Shown: positions 1 to 9,446, numbered from the stretch's first letter. The stretch is 35,840 nt of DNA from an uncultured Clostridia bacterium (GCA_947167215.1 CAMVHE010000026.1:1-35840); one strand, 5' to 3'. The notes: generated by a model not told the origin, from the sequence alone. Translations and numbers: made by a program.

Positions 1-1
1 C

Positions 2-208
2 TTGAATGTACGGCGCTTTGGCGTTGGCTGTTCCATCCTGGCTGCCGGAGCCGGGCTGTGGCTGTTCCTGAAAAACAGCTATCCGGATTACCTGTTCTAC
101 CGGGTTCCATTCGCCTTCATTGACTACGATAAAGCCGTTCCCCTGGTACTGCTGGAAAAACCCGTGGAAAGGAGCGGAAGCCATGAAAGCGGTCTATCTG
201 GGCATTGA
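2..208 (+). CDS. C-terminal end of an unrecognised membrane protein (partial)
   Basis: The reading frame is open from the window edge to a TGA at 206-208, so only the last 68 or so residues are seen and the true start lies outside. It holds one hydrophobic segment (about residues 9-23, GCSILAAGAGLWLFL) followed by a short polar tail containing PDYLFYRVPFAFIDYD. Codons look like those of neighbouring genes, with many C/G third positions, which supports real coding. Its end overlaps the start of the next gene by 26 bases, as in a compact operon. I do not recognise the family. A single transmembrane anchor near the C-terminus is all that can be said. Confidence 0.4.
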   Translation: MNVRRFGVGCSILAAGAGLWLFLKNSYPDYLFYRVPFAFIDYDKAVPLVLLEKPVERSGSHESGLSGH

Positions 209-1247
209 AGGATACGGCTCGCCGGAAATCCGGCTGGAGCATGCGGCGGACTTTGCGTACCGGTTTGACACGGAGCAGGGAAGCTGCCTGCTGTCCATCC
301 CGGCCGGGGGTGATTATGCCCTGCAGAACCGGCTGAAGGCGGGGTATGCCTATGACCTCTCCGTGGAGGGAAACCGGCTGGTCCGGCTTGAAGAGGAACC
401 GTTTTCCGTACAGGCGCCGGCAACGCCCCTGGCGGGAAAGCCCGGACGGAGGACGCTGCTGAACTTTATCCTGAACGGCATGCTGCCCATCGGCCGGGCG
501 CTGTATGTATACGGCGGCGGCTGGAACTGGCAGGATACCGGCGCGGGGACGGCGGCGAGGCAGATCGGCGTTTCCCGGGACTGGGAGCGGTTCTACAGCG
601 AACAGGATGAATACTATACCTACAAGGACCGGGACGGAAAGGAAGAACTCCGGGACCCGGCAGCCAGCTATTACCCCTTCGGCGGATTCAATGCCTACGG
701 GTATGCCGGCGTGGACTGCTCCGCGCTGGTGGGCTTTGCCCTGTACAACACGCTCTATACCGAAAACGGGAAGGAAGGGTTCGTGCTTGCCTCCACCCGC
801 ATGGCGGAGACGTTTGCGGCAAGGGGGATGGGCACCTTCCGCAGGGAGAATGGGCCGTTTTCCCCGGGGGAGATTGTGAGCATTGCAGGCCACGTATGGA
901 TTTCCCTCGGCACCTGCCGCGACGGCAGCGTTCTGGCGCTGCACAGCACGCCGGCCCCGTCCCGGAAGGGACAGCCGGGAGGCGGGCCGGAGATTTCCGG
1001 CGTGGGAGAGAGCCGCAGCTGCGACGCCTGGCGTCTGGCGGACCGGCTGATGAAAACCCTGTATCCGGGATGGGCGGCACGGTATGAAACAGCCCTGAAG
1101 CCCCTTTCCGACTATGCCTGTTTTGAGAAGGAGCATACGGGCCGGTTTGCCTTCGGGGACCTCCTGGAGGATCCGGAGGGGCTGGCAGAGTGCAGCGGCG
1201 AAGCGGCTGCGCAGCGCATACTTGACAGTTTTCGGGAGGAAGCATGA
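183..1247 (+). CDS. NlpC/P60-like cysteine peptidase domain protein
   Basis: This is a 354-residue protein. I chose the ATG at 183 because AAAGGAG lies just upstream; the same frame is open further 5' but without a ribosome binding site. The central part shows an NlpC/P60-like pattern: a Cys in the context YAGVDCSALVGFALYNTLY (Cys179) and a His in IAGHVWISLG (His237), 58 residues later, as expected for the catalytic Cys-His pair of this papain-like fold. Family members usually cut cell-wall peptides (gamma-D-glutamyl-diamino acid bonds). No signal peptide or membrane segment is visible from this start, so either it acts inside the cell, it is exported by another route, or it has another amidase-type role. 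The first 90 residues are an unrecognised beta-rich region. The gene overlaps mutT by four bases (ATGA). The family call is fairly firm; the substrate is unknown. Confidence 0.65.
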   Translation: MKAVYLGIEGYGSPEIRLEHAADFAYRFDTEQGSCLLSIPAGGDYALQNRLKAGYAYDLSVEGNRLVRLEEEPFSVQAPATPLAGKPGRRTLLNFILNGMLPIGRALYVYGGGWNWQDTGAGTAARQIGVSRDWERFYSEQDEYYTYKDRDGKEELRDPAASYYPFGGFNAYGYAGVDCSALVGFALYNTLYTENGKEGFVLASTRMAETFAARGMGTFRRENGPFSPGEIVSIAGHVWISLGTCRDGSVLALHSTPAPSRKGQPGGGPEISGVGESRSCDAWRLADRLMKTLYPGWAARYETALKPLSDYACFEKEHTGRFAFGDLLEDPEGLAECSGEAAAQRILDSFREEA

Positions 1248-1645
1248 AGAGGATTACGGTTTCTGCGGCATTGATCCGGGACGGGGACAGGCTCTTTGCA
1301 ACGCAGCGGGGATACGGGGAACAGAAGGACGGCTGGGAATTTCCCGGGGGAAAGGTCGAGCCCGGGGAAACGCCCGAGGCCGCGGTGGTCCGGGAAATCG
1401 GAGAGGAGCTCGGGGCCAGCATTGCGGTGGACGGGAAGGCGGGGACCGTGGATTATGACTATCCGACCTTCCACATCACCATGCACTGCTTTTTCTGCCA
1501 TGTGGACGGCGGGACCCTGACGCTCCGCGAGCACGAGGCTGCCCGGTGGCTGGGGAAGGAAGAGCTGTTTACGGTGGCCTGGCTTCCGCCGGACCGGATC
1601 CTGCTGGAGAACCTTTACGGGAAGGAGACCGAGAATGGGCTTTAA
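1244..1645 (+). CDS. mutT: MutT-type Nudix hydrolase ((deoxy)nucleoside triphosphate pyrophosphohydrolase)
   Basis: The 133-residue product is the normal length for MutT. It carries a complete Nudix box, GX5EX7REUXEEXGU, starting at GGKVEPGETPEAAVVREIGE and continuing ELGA; the REIGEE glutamates bind the catalytic metal. The N-terminal strand KRITVSAALIRDGDRLFATQ and the late KEELFTVAWLPPDRILLE element match the (d)NTPase/8-oxo-dGTP diphosphatase branch, which clears oxidised nucleotides to limit mutation. The start codon overlaps the stop of the NlpC-like gene (ATGA), and the end overlaps the start of addA by 11 bases, so the four genes are probably translated from one message. Pairing a nucleotide-pool sanitiser with a recombination-repair enzyme makes sense as a genome-maintenance operon. 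Exact substrate preference cannot be read from the sequence. Confidence 0.88.
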   Translation: MKRITVSAALIRDGDRLFATQRGYGEQKDGWEFPGGKVEPGETPEAAVVREIGEELGASIAVDGKAGTVDYDYPTFHITMHCFFCHVDGGTLTLREHEAARWLGKEELFTVAWLPPDRILLENLYGKETENGL

Positions 1646-4600
1646 TGCGGACCAGATGAAGGCGATTACCGCGGACAATACCACGCTGCTGGTTTCCGCC
1701 GCGGCGGGATCCGGAAAGACCACGGTCATGATCGAGCGGATTGTCCGGACCCTGATGGAGCATCCGGAAAAGCATCTGTCCGGCATGCTGGTGATTACCT
1801 TTACCAAGGAAGCGGCCAGCAACATGCGCAGGAAGCTGCAGGAGAAGCTCCTGGCCTATGCCGCGGAGGAAACGCTGGAGGCGGAGAAGCGGAATGCGGC
1901 GCAGCGGGCGCTGGATGAACTGGAAGGAGCACAGATTTCCACCATCCATTCCTTCTGCGGGCAGGTCATGCGGGAAGGCTTCCATATCCTCGACATTGAC
2001 CCGCAGGTGCGGGTGGGGGAAAGCGCGGAGACGAAGATCCTCTTTGAGACGGCCTTCCACAATACCCTGAACGCCGTGCTGGACGGTGAGGACCCGGCAA
2101 TGATCGCAGAGGAGCGGCAGAAGGCGCGGGTGACCGTGGACCATTTCACCCAGGCGGAGCTGCTGAGCTGCACACAGCGGCTCTACAGCGTGATGATGGG
2201 GATCCCGGATCCCCTTTCCCGCACGCAGGAGCTCATCGGGAAGGTGGACCTTCCGCTGGATGAGCATCCCTGGGTCCGGGAAATCCTCCATCATGCCCTG
2301 CTCCAGATGGAAGCCATTCCGGAGCTGCTCGAGCAGGAAAAGGAGGCTGCCATGGCCATCGGTTCCCAGCCCAGGTGCATGGAGATCGCCATGGAGGACG
2401 AGGCGCGCTGCCTCGAAATCCTGCAGGGCATGCAGCAGGCAGGGAAGCCCTCGGAGCAGATCGAGGCCTTCCTGAAAGGGATGAGCGTCGGGTTTGCCAA
2501 ATCCCCCCTGAGCAAGAAAATTGCACCGGAAGAGCTCGAAGCCTTCGGGCGGTTCAAGGAGATCCGGGAGGAAATCCGGAGCTCCAAGGGCATCCTCGGC
2601 AAGGTAAAGGGAATGATTTCGCCGCTGGTAAGCACCCAGAACCAGCTGGACAACCGGCGGATCCGGGAAGAGCTGGAGGGGCTGTTCCTCTTTATGCGGC
2701 ACCTGCATGAAGCCTACCGGGCGGAGAAGGACCGGGTCAATGTGGTGGACTTTTCCGATATGGAGCAGATGACCTATACCCTGATGACCGACACGGAGCA
2801 TCCGGAAGTCCGGGAAGGGCTCATGCGGCGCTTTACGGACATCTATGTGGATGAAAGCCAGGACGTCTCGGCGATTCAGAACGCCATTATCCGTTCCCTG
2901 CATCATCCCGGGAACCATCTCTTCATGGTGGGCGACGTCAAGCAGAGCATCTACCGGTTCCGGCACGCGGAGCCCGCGCTGTTTATCCGGTACCGGGACC
3001 AGTATGAACTCCGGGAAGATGCAAAGGAGCGGAAGATCTTCTTCCGGGAGAATTACCGCTCTTCGCCGCAGATCATTGCGGCGGTCAACGATGTCTTTAC
3101 CATGGGCATGAACCGCAGGGTCAACGAGCTGGATTACGAAGAAGGGGACCGGCTGGTGGCCGGCAGGGAAACGGCCTTCCCGAAGCCCCGCGTGATCCTC
3201 ATCCGGGAAGCTGACGAGGAGAAGCTGGATGAAAAGAGGAAGATCGAGGCGGAATGCCTGGCGGCGGCAGCGCAGATCCGGGAGCTGATGGAAATCGGCC
3301 GGACCCGGGAAGGGGAAGGGGAGTTTCGGTATTCGGACATCTGCATCCTCATGCGCTCGCGAAGCTCCGTGCCGCAGATGGTGGAGATCTTCCGGCAGCT
3401 GCACATTCCCATTTACTACGACGGGGGCGGAAACTACTACGAACTCTCCGAGGTGCGCAGGTTCCTGTCCCTGCTGCGGACCATAGACAACCTGCACCAG
3501 GATATCCCGCTGCTGGGAGCGCTGCGGATGATGCCTTTTTCCTTTACGGACCGGGAACTGGCGGAGGTACGCATTGCCGTGCCCGAAAGCGTTCCCTTCT
3601 ATGAGGCGTTCCAGCAGGTGGCGGAGACGGACACGCCGCTGGGGCGGCGCTGCAGGCTTGCCCTTTCCCAGATTGCGGAATGGCGGCTCATGGCCACCAC
3701 CATGACGGCGGCGGAGTTCATCTTCCGGATGCTGCGGGAGACCCGTTTCTATTCCATCTGCGGTGCCTATCCGGACGGCAAGCTGCGCCAGAGCAATCTG
3801 GACATGCTGTACCAGAAGGCGCTGGACCTCGAAAACCGGGGCATTTACCGCCTTTCGGAGTTCCTGACGCTGGTGGATTCCGTTGCAAAGCGGGAGGACG
3901 GGGACCAGCCGGCTGCCGGGGACATGGACAACTGCGTGCGGATCATGACGATGCACAAATCCAAGGGCCTGGAGTTCCGGGCCGTGATCCTGATGCGGAT
4001 GGAAAAGAAGTCCGGCGGCCAGCAGACGGACCCGCTGGAGATCGATATCGGTGCGGACATTGCGGACAAGCCGGCCCTGGGCCTCTACCTTCCTTCGGTA
4101 AACCGGGAGCTTTCCACAAAGCGGCACACCTACGGGCATGACGCCTTTGCCCTGCGCAAACGGATGAACGAAATTGCGGAGGAGACGCGGGTCCTGTATG
4201 TGGCAATGACCAGGGCCATGGAGCACCTGGTGATTATCGGCACCTACCAGGACGATGCCCTGAAGCTCTGGAAAACCCGGAACCAGATCAGCCGGATTTA
4301 CAAGACCCGGAACATGCTGGACATGGTCATGGCGGCGGTCATGGCAGAAGGCGACCTGCCGGCCCCCGGACAGATGCAGCCGATGGGGAACTTCGAGGTG
4401 GCGGTAGAGAGGCCGATGCACCTTGACAGGCTGCCGGCACCGGAGGAGGACGGCGAGCATTTCCTGCAGTTCCTGGAGGAGCAGCATGCGCCGCTTCCCG
4501 AATGGGAAAAGGAAGAAGCGGAACAGTATCCCGTGAAGACCAGCGTTTCGTCCATGGTCCGTGCAGAGCACGAGCATGCGCTGCTGCTGCGGGCCGAGGA

Positions 4601-5297
4601 CATGGAGGAGACGGAGGAGGACAAACGGAGGAACGAAAACCGGCTGGTGCCGTTCCTGCTGGGTGCCACGGCAGCAAGGCCGCGCTTCATGGAAGAGGCA
4701 AAACCCATGGCACGGGATGCCGGTACCGCAACCCACCACTTCCTGCACCTGGTCAGCATGGAGGCCATGCGCGAAAGCCGGAACCTGCAGGAGACCACCC
4801 GGGCGGAGCTGGAACGGCTGAAGGCGGAGGCGGTGCTTTCCGAAGAAGAGGCGGGCCTCGTCCATGTGGACCATGTGGGGGCTTTCTTTGCCAGCACCCT
4901 GGGGCAGCGCTTCAGCCATGCCGCCATTTCCTACCGCGAATGGCCGTTTACCCTGAGGATCGGCAGCCAGGGCGGCACCCTGATCCAGGGAATTGTGGAC
5001 GCCGCCTTTGAAGAGGACGACGGCTGGGTGCTGATTGACTACAAGACGGACCGGGATACGAATCCCGGCCGGTTTATCGGACGGCACCAGTCCCAGATGA
5101 ACTGGTATCGGTTCGCCATCCAGCGGCTGACGGGGAAGCCCGTCCGGGAGATGTGGCTGTTTGCCCTTTCCAGCGGACAGGCGATGCATGTTCCCGAGCT
5201 GGATATTTCGGAGAAGTTTGAAGGTTCGGATACCAAGGCCCTGCTGGCCTGGCAGGTGAAGGAGAAAGGAGAAGCCAAGTGGGTACAGCTGCTGTAG
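1635..5297 (+). CDS. addA: ATP-dependent helicase/nuclease subunit A (AddA)
   Basis: The 1220-residue product is the usual AddA length. The enzyme unwinds and trims double-strand DNA ends up to a Chi site and hands a 3' tail to RecA. The N-terminal superfamily 1 helicase has a Walker A motif AAAGSGKTT (22-30), motif Ia TFTKEAASNMRRK, a DExQ-type Walker B as DESQD (406-410), GDVKQSIYRFR, and motifs V/VI in MTMHKSKGLEF and EETRVLYVAMTRA. The C-terminal RecB-like nuclease has LIDYKTD, with Asp1135 and Lys1137 as active-site residues. The ATG at 1635 has GGGAAGGAGA upstream and overlaps mutT. It overlaps addB by 19 bases. The gene order addA-addB is the reverse of that usual in Bacillus and many Clostridia. 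Confidence 0.95.
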   Translation: MGFNADQMKAITADNTTLLVSAAAGSGKTTVMIERIVRTLMEHPEKHLSGMLVITFTKEAASNMRRKLQEKLLAYAAEETLEAEKRNAAQRALDELEGAQISTIHSFCGQVMREGFHILDIDPQVRVGESAETKILFETAFHNTLNAVLDGEDPAMIAEERQKARVTVDHFTQAELLSCTQRLYSVMMGIPDPLSRTQELIGKVDLPLDEHPWVREILHHALLQMEAIPELLEQEKEAAMAIGSQPRCMEIAMEDEARCLEILQGMQQAGKPSEQIEAFLKGMSVGFAKSPLSKKIAPEELEAFGRFKEIREEIRSSKGILGKVKGMISPLVSTQNQLDNRRIREELEGLFLFMRHLHEAYRAEKDRVNVVDFSDMEQMTYTLMTDTEHPEVREGLMRRFTDIYVDESQDVSAIQNAIIRSLHHPGNHLFMVGDVKQSIYRFRHAEPALFIRYRDQYELREDAKERKIFFRENYRSSPQIIAAVNDVFTMGMNRRVNELDYEEGDRLVAGRETAFPKPRVILIREADEEKLDEKRKIEAECLAAAAQIRELMEIGRTREGEGEFRYSDICILMRSRSSVPQMVEIFRQLHIPIYYDGGGNYYELSEVRRFLSLLRTIDNLHQDIPLLGALRMMPFSFTDRELAEVRIAVPESVPFYEAFQQVAETDTPLGRRCRLALSQIAEWRLMATTMTAAEFIFRMLRETRFYSICGAYPDGKLRQSNLDMLYQKALDLENRGIYRLSEFLTLVDSVAKREDGDQPAAGDMDNCVRIMTMHKSKGLEFRAVILMRMEKKSGGQQTDPLEIDIGADIADKPALGLYLPSVNRELSTKRHTYGHDAFALRKRMNEIAEETRVLYVAMTRAMEHLVIIGTYQDDALKLWKTRNQISRIYKTRNMLDMVMAAVMAEGDLPAPGQMQPMGNFEVAVERPMHLDRLPAPEEDGEHFLQFLEEQHAPLPEWEKEEAEQYPVKTSVSSMVRAEHEHALLLRAEDMEETEEDKRRNENRLVPFLLGATAARPRFMEEAKPMARDAGTATHHFLHLVSMEAMRESRNLQETTRAELERLKAEAVLSEEEAGLVHVDHVGAFFASTLGQRFSHAAISYREWPFTLRIGSQGGTLIQGIVDAAFEEDDGWVLIDYKTDRDTNPGRFIGRHQSQMNWYRFAIQRLTGKPVREMWLFALSSGQAMHVPELDISEKFEGSDTKALLAWQVKEKGEAKWVQLL

Positions 5298-8200
5298 CGG
5301 AGCCCCGCGTCCTCTTCCGCACGACGCGGGCAAGAGGGGTCATCCCCTGCCTGGCGGACTCCTTTCTGGAATGCAGGAACGGAAATGCCAGGGATTACAA
5401 AAGGCACGTGATTGTGCTGGTTCCCCAGTCCTACACCCTGACGGCGGAGCAGGTCCTGATCTCCATGACCCAGGGGGAAGGGCTCCTCGGGGTGGAGGTG
5501 CGGAGCCCCAAAACCTTTGCCCAGGCGGTGGCGGAGCGGGCGGGACGCAGTTCCCTGGAGCCCCTCAGCGCTTTCGGGCGCGTGATGATGATGGGGCGCG
5601 TGCTCAAAAAGATGCAGAAGGAGGACAAGCTTGCCTTCTATCAGCATGCGGTGCGGCAGCCGAGCTTTGCCGGCCGGCTCGCGGACCAGATGGACGAGCT
5701 GCGGGAAGGGAGCATGACGCCGGAGAAATTCCTGGCGCTGGCCGGAGAACAGCAGCGGCAGGCGATTTCCTTCAAATACCAGGACATTGCCCATGCCTGG
5801 GAAGAATACCTTGAGCACCTGAAGGGAGAATTCATTGACGAGGCCCAGCAGTGGGAGGACATGCTGTCAAGGCTCCCGGAAAGCGGGCTGCTGCAGGATA
5901 CGGCCTTCATGGTCTTCGGATTCGGCAGCTTCAACCGGGAGATATCGGACCTCATTGCGTCCGCGGCGCTGCTGGCGGACCGGGTCATTGTGGGCGTGAT
6001 GGACGATCCGGAGGCACCGGACAGCAGAATCTTTGAAACCACGCATCAGTCCATGCTGATGCTCCAGGAGTATCTGCGGAACCGGGCCATTCCCTTTGTC
6101 ACCCGTGCCTATGCGGACTATCCGCCGGCAGAACCGGCACTCTCGTTTCTCGAAAGGCACCTGTTTTCCACGGGGCCGGCCAAGCTGCCGGATTCCTTTG
6201 GTGCCGTGGAGGTCTACTATGCCAAATCCTCCTACATCGAGTGCCTGCATGCCGCGGAGACCCTGAAAAAGTGGCACCGCGAGGGGATGGAGTGGTCCCA
6301 GATGGGCGTGGCTTGGTATGCTGCGGACGTTTTGCCGTCCCTGCTGCCGCTGGTGCTGCAGAGCGCGGAGATTCCGTTCACCGTTCCCGGCGGAAAGAGC
6401 ATGCTGATGAACGGGTTTGCAGACTTCTTTGTTTCCATGCTCCGGGCAGCCTGTCTCGGCTTCCGGCGCGAGGATGTGCTGAAGATGCTGAAAACCGGTT
6501 ATACCAGCCTGACGGATGAAGAGGCCATGGACCTCGAGAACTATGCCATTGAGCACGGCCTGGACCGGGGAAAATGGCAGAAGCAGCTTTATCTTCCGGA
6601 GGAGGAAAAGGCGCGGGAAAAAGCGCTTCAGATGGAAGAGCTGCGCGCCAGGATCATCGTGCCCCTGATCCGGCTCCAGCAGGCGCTGAAGAAGCCGTCA
6701 TGCACCGGTGCGGCGGCGGCCCGGGAGATGTATCAGACCATGATGGACCTTGGCGGGTATGCACGGCTGCTGGAGCGGCAGACGCAGCTGCTGGAGCGGG
6801 GCGTTCTGCTGGAACTGGACCGGGACCGCCAGGTTTTTGATTCGGTCCTGGAGCTGCTCGACCAGATCGCCATGATTACCAGGGAGGAGCATCTCACCCT
6901 GGAAGAGCTTCCGGTGCTGGTGGAGAACGCCTTTGCCAGCAATGAAATCAAGTCGCTTCCCCAGGCAACGGATGCGGTGCAGCTCAACGGCATCGGCCAG
7001 TTCCTGACGGATGAGCTGGAAGGGCTTATCATCATGGGAATGCAGGACAGGGACAGCATCCCGGAATCCGGGCTCATCAATGAGGTGGAGCGGGAGGAGC
7101 TCAGGGCCAATTTCCGGGTCCGGATCGGCCTGACCCGGCAGGAAAGGACCATGTCGGACCTGATGGACCTGTATTCCACCATGGCCCTGGCGGAAAGGCG
7201 CCTGATGCTGTCCTGCTCGGCAGCCAAGCCGGACGGAAAGGTCATGTATCCTTCGCAGCTGTTCCGCTCCCTTTCCCATATGGTGATGGCGGTTACCCCG
7301 GAAAATGTCCGGGGCGGCCTGCTGGATGACGGCATGACGCCTTTTACGCCCCAGTTCACGCTGGAGCGGCTGGCGGTGGACCTGAGGGATCTGAGGGACC
7401 AGGGGCTTCCGCTGACCCGGCTGCGGGAAGAAAAGGAGAACTGGTATGAGGCACTGCTGGCGCTGCTGGGAGACCGGCTGTGGAGCGACAATGCCCGGCA
7501 GATCCTGGAAGGGCTCAGCGTATCCATGGATACGGAACCGCTTCCGGAATCGGTGGCGGAAAAGCTGTATCCGGAGAAGAACATTTCCATTTCCCGGCTG
7601 GAAACCTTTGCCAGCTGCCCGTACCGGCATTTTATCCGACACGGGCTGCGGCCGGTGAACCGATCGGAATTCCAGTATGACCAGACGATGAAGGGCACCT
7701 TCTCCCATGCGGTGATGGAAGCGTTCCTGAAACGGCTGGAGGAGTATGACGAGATGCCGTCCCGGGAAGAACAGGGAAAGATCCTGGAGGAAATCCTTGC
7801 TCAGCTTTCCGTGGACTGGCAGGATACGCCGCTGGGAGCTGATGCCGCAGGAAAGGGACGTGCCAGAGAGATTATCCGCGAAGTCCGGGAAACGGCTTTC
7901 TCGGTGGTCCGCAATCTGCAGAAGGCGAGGTTCAGGCCCTATGGCTATGAAGTGACCTTCGGTGTCCCGGATGAGAAAGGACGGATCATTCCTCCGGTTA
8001 CCCTGAAGCTGAGCAGCGGGAAAAAGCTGCAGCTGAACGGCAAGGTGGACCGGGTGGACCTGCTGCTGGAAGAAAACAACAGGGGATATTACCGGGTCAT
8101 CGATTACAAGAGCAGCGCCCATGAGATCCACCGGGTGGGACTGGAGTACGGGCTGGAGCTGCAGATACCGATTTACCTGGTGGCCATGAAACAGCATTTT

Positions 8201-8635
8201 CCGAAGATGGAGCCGGCGGGAGGGCTGTACCAGAGCGTGAAGCAGCCCATGGTGGATGCCGCGGATGAAGACGTGGAACGCCTGGAGAACAAGATGGACA
8301 GCGAGCTCCGGATGCAGGGGATCCTGCTGGATGAGGAGCAGGTCCTCTCTGCCATGGGAACCGTGAAGACCAGCAAGGCAAAAGATGTCATTGCGCTGGT
8401 TTCCATGGAGGACATGAGCCTACGCATGGAGGAGGCCGTGCATACGGCGGAGCACCTGGCAGACATGATTTATGCCGGGAACATCAGCATCCGGCCGGTG
8501 AAAATCAAAAATACGGACCGGAGTCCGTGCCAGTACTGCGATGCATACAATGCCTGTCCGGTGGACAGCCGGATCCGGGGAGGCCAGGTGGAGGTGCTTT
8601 CCGAAACCGAGGATTTCCAGGGGGACGCAGAATAA
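5279..8635 (+). CDS. addB: ATP-dependent helicase/deoxyribonuclease subunit B (AddB)
   Basis: The 1118-residue product starts at a GTG (5279) with AAAGGAGAAG just upstream, inside the end of addA. It has the AddB plan: an inactive helicase-like N-terminal half that recognises Chi, and a C-terminal nuclease domain held by an iron-sulfur cluster. The four cluster cysteines are visible as Cys780 (FASCPYRHF) and Cys1084-x2-Cys1087-x5-Cys1093 (CQYCDAYNAC). The nuclease motif is VIDYKSS with Asp942 and Lys944. One oddity is that the N-terminus reads RVLFRTTRARGVIPCLADSF where Bacillus AddB has GRSGSGKT, so the Walker A loop is missing. The following LVPQSYTLTAEQVL strand is normal for AddB. Function as the partner of AddA is nearly certain; any ATP binding by this subunit is doubtful. 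Confidence 0.93.
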   Translation: MGTAAVAEPRVLFRTTRARGVIPCLADSFLECRNGNARDYKRHVIVLVPQSYTLTAEQVLISMTQGEGLLGVEVRSPKTFAQAVAERAGRSSLEPLSAFGRVMMMGRVLKKMQKEDKLAFYQHAVRQPSFAGRLADQMDELREGSMTPEKFLALAGEQQRQAISFKYQDIAHAWEEYLEHLKGEFIDEAQQWEDMLSRLPESGLLQDTAFMVFGFGSFNREISDLIASAALLADRVIVGVMDDPEAPDSRIFETTHQSMLMLQEYLRNRAIPFVTRAYADYPPAEPALSFLERHLFSTGPAKLPDSFGAVEVYYAKSSYIECLHAAETLKKWHREGMEWSQMGVAWYAADVLPSLLPLVLQSAEIPFTVPGGKSMLMNGFADFFVSMLRAACLGFRREDVLKMLKTGYTSLTDEEAMDLENYAIEHGLDRGKWQKQLYLPEEEKAREKALQMEELRARIIVPLIRLQQALKKPSCTGAAAAREMYQTMMDLGGYARLLERQTQLLERGVLLELDRDRQVFDSVLELLDQIAMITREEHLTLEELPVLVENAFASNEIKSLPQATDAVQLNGIGQFLTDELEGLIIMGMQDRDSIPESGLINEVEREELRANFRVRIGLTRQERTMSDLMDLYSTMALAERRLMLSCSAAKPDGKVMYPSQLFRSLSHMVMAVTPENVRGGLLDDGMTPFTPQFTLERLAVDLRDLRDQGLPLTRLREEKENWYEALLALLGDRLWSDNARQILEGLSVSMDTEPLPESVAEKLYPEKNISISRLETFASCPYRHFIRHGLRPVNRSEFQYDQTMKGTFSHAVMEAFLKRLEEYDEMPSREEQGKILEEILAQLSVDWQDTPLGADAAGKGRAREIIREVRETAFSVVRNLQKARFRPYGYEVTFGVPDEKGRIIPPVTLKLSSGKKLQLNGKVDRVDLLLEENNRGYYRVIDYKSSAHEIHRVGLEYGLELQIPIYLVAMKQHFPKMEPAGGLYQSVKQPMVDAADEDVERLENKMDSELRMQGILLDEEQVLSAMGTVKTSKAKDVIALVSMEDMSLRMEEAVHTAEHLADMIYAGNISIRPVKIKNTDRSPCQYCDAYNACPVDSRIRGGQVEVLSETEDFQGDAE

Positions 8636-8665
8636 AGGCTGCCGGGGGAAAGTGACGGCAGCCTT
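8635..8665 (+). terminator. Hairpin after addB, possible terminator without a U-run
   Basis: AAGGCTGCCG (8635-8644) pairs perfectly with CGGCAGCCTT (8656-8665) around an 11-base loop and overlaps the addB stop codon. No run of T follows, so this may only weaken read-through into deoC or protect the 3' end of the add message. Confidence 0.45.
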
Positions 8666-8727
8666 CGGGAAAACGGAAAGTGGGAATCATGCTGAGGTGA
8701 TTCAGCACGAAAAAGGAGGAAGGATTC

Positions 8728-9399
8728 ATGAATGCCGGGATTCTGGCATCTTACTTCGATCATACGCAGCTGAAGGCGTTTGCGACCAGGAAGGATTTTG
8801 AAAAGCTCTGTGCGGAAAGCAGAAAATACGGCTTTGCCATGGTGGCGATCAATCCGGCACCGGTAAAACTCTGCAGGGAGCTTCTCCGGGGGACCTCCGT
8901 GCATGTCGGGGCCGCAGTGGGCTTTCCCCTCGGGCAGATTACGGTGGCCCAGAAAAAGCTGGAAACGCAGCTGGCCCTGGAAGACGGAGCGGATGAGATC
9001 GATTATGTCATCAACATCGGGGCACTGAAGGACAGAAATTATGACCTGGTTGCGGAGGAGATGAACGAGATCGTTTCCGTCTGCCGGGAACAGAAAAAGG
9101 TTTCCAAGGTGATCTTTGAAAACTGTTACCTTACGGAAGAGGAGAAGCATGAGCTCTGCGCCATAGCATTGGACGTGGGGCCGGACTATATCAAGACGTC
9201 CACCGGCTTCGGTACGGGCGGGGCAACCTTTCAGGATGTGGAAAGGATGGTCCGGGAAACCCGGGGGAAGATCAAGGTGAAAGCTGCCGGCGGCATACGT
9301 ACGCTTGCCGATGCACTGCACTATATTGACCTCGGGGTTTCCAGAATCGGCTCCACGGCATCCGTAGCCATTATGGAAGAATTCCTGAAAACCAAATAA
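8728..9399 (+). CDS. deoC: Deoxyribose-phosphate aldolase (DeoC)
   Basis: The 223-residue product matches bacterial DeoC in length and motifs. The enzyme splits 2-deoxyribose 5-phosphate into glyceraldehyde 3-phosphate and acetaldehyde in deoxynucleoside breakdown, in the cytoplasm. The Schiff-base lysine is Lys156 in DYIKTSTGF; the proton-relay pair is Asp92 (EIDYVINIG) and Lys185 (IKVKAAGGIR). The N-terminus has the typical DHTQLK. The start has a strong AAAAAGGAGGAAGG site seven bases upstream. The 92-base gap after addB holds two small hairpins, so deoC is probably its own unit, although no clear promoter was found. No other deo genes are nearby. A role in general aldehyde metabolism is possible, but the standard one is most likely. 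Confidence 0.93.
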   Translation: MNAGILASYFDHTQLKAFATRKDFEKLCAESRKYGFAMVAINPAPVKLCRELLRGTSVHVGAAVGFPLGQITVAQKKLETQLALEDGADEIDYVINIGALKDRNYDLVAEEMNEIVSVCREQKKVSKVIFENCYLTEEEKHELCAIALDVGPDYIKTSTGFGTGGATFQDVERMVRETRGKIKVKAAGGIRTLADALHYIDLGVSRIGSTASVAIMEEFLKTK

Positions 9400-9404
9400 A
9401 AAGC

Positions 9405-9446
9405 AGCCGGCGGATCAATCCATGCCTGATGATGGATCCGCCGGCT
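9405..9446. terminator. Two-way intrinsic terminator between deoC and the kdgK-like gene
   Basis: AGCCGGCGGATC (9405-9416) and GATCCGCCGGCT (9435-9446) form a perfect 12-bp stem with an 18-base loop. A run of A precedes it (AAATAAAA, which serves as a T-run for the leftward gene) and TTT follows it. It sits between two convergent stop codons, so it can end transcription from both sides. Confidence 0.85.

Noticed and set aside
117..1136. Minus-strand frame opposite the NlpC-like gene
   Set aside because: Arg/Pro/Gly-rich shadow without motifs or start signal.
1569..5333. Very long open frame on the minus strand opposite addA
   Set aside because: It is a codon-bias shadow of GC-rich addA: low-complexity His/Leu/Gln/Pro-rich protein with no motifs, while the plus strand encodes an unmistakable AddA.
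6698..8197. Long minus-strand open frame opposite addB
   Set aside because: Same reason: no domain, no ribosome binding site, and the plus strand carries all AddB motifs.
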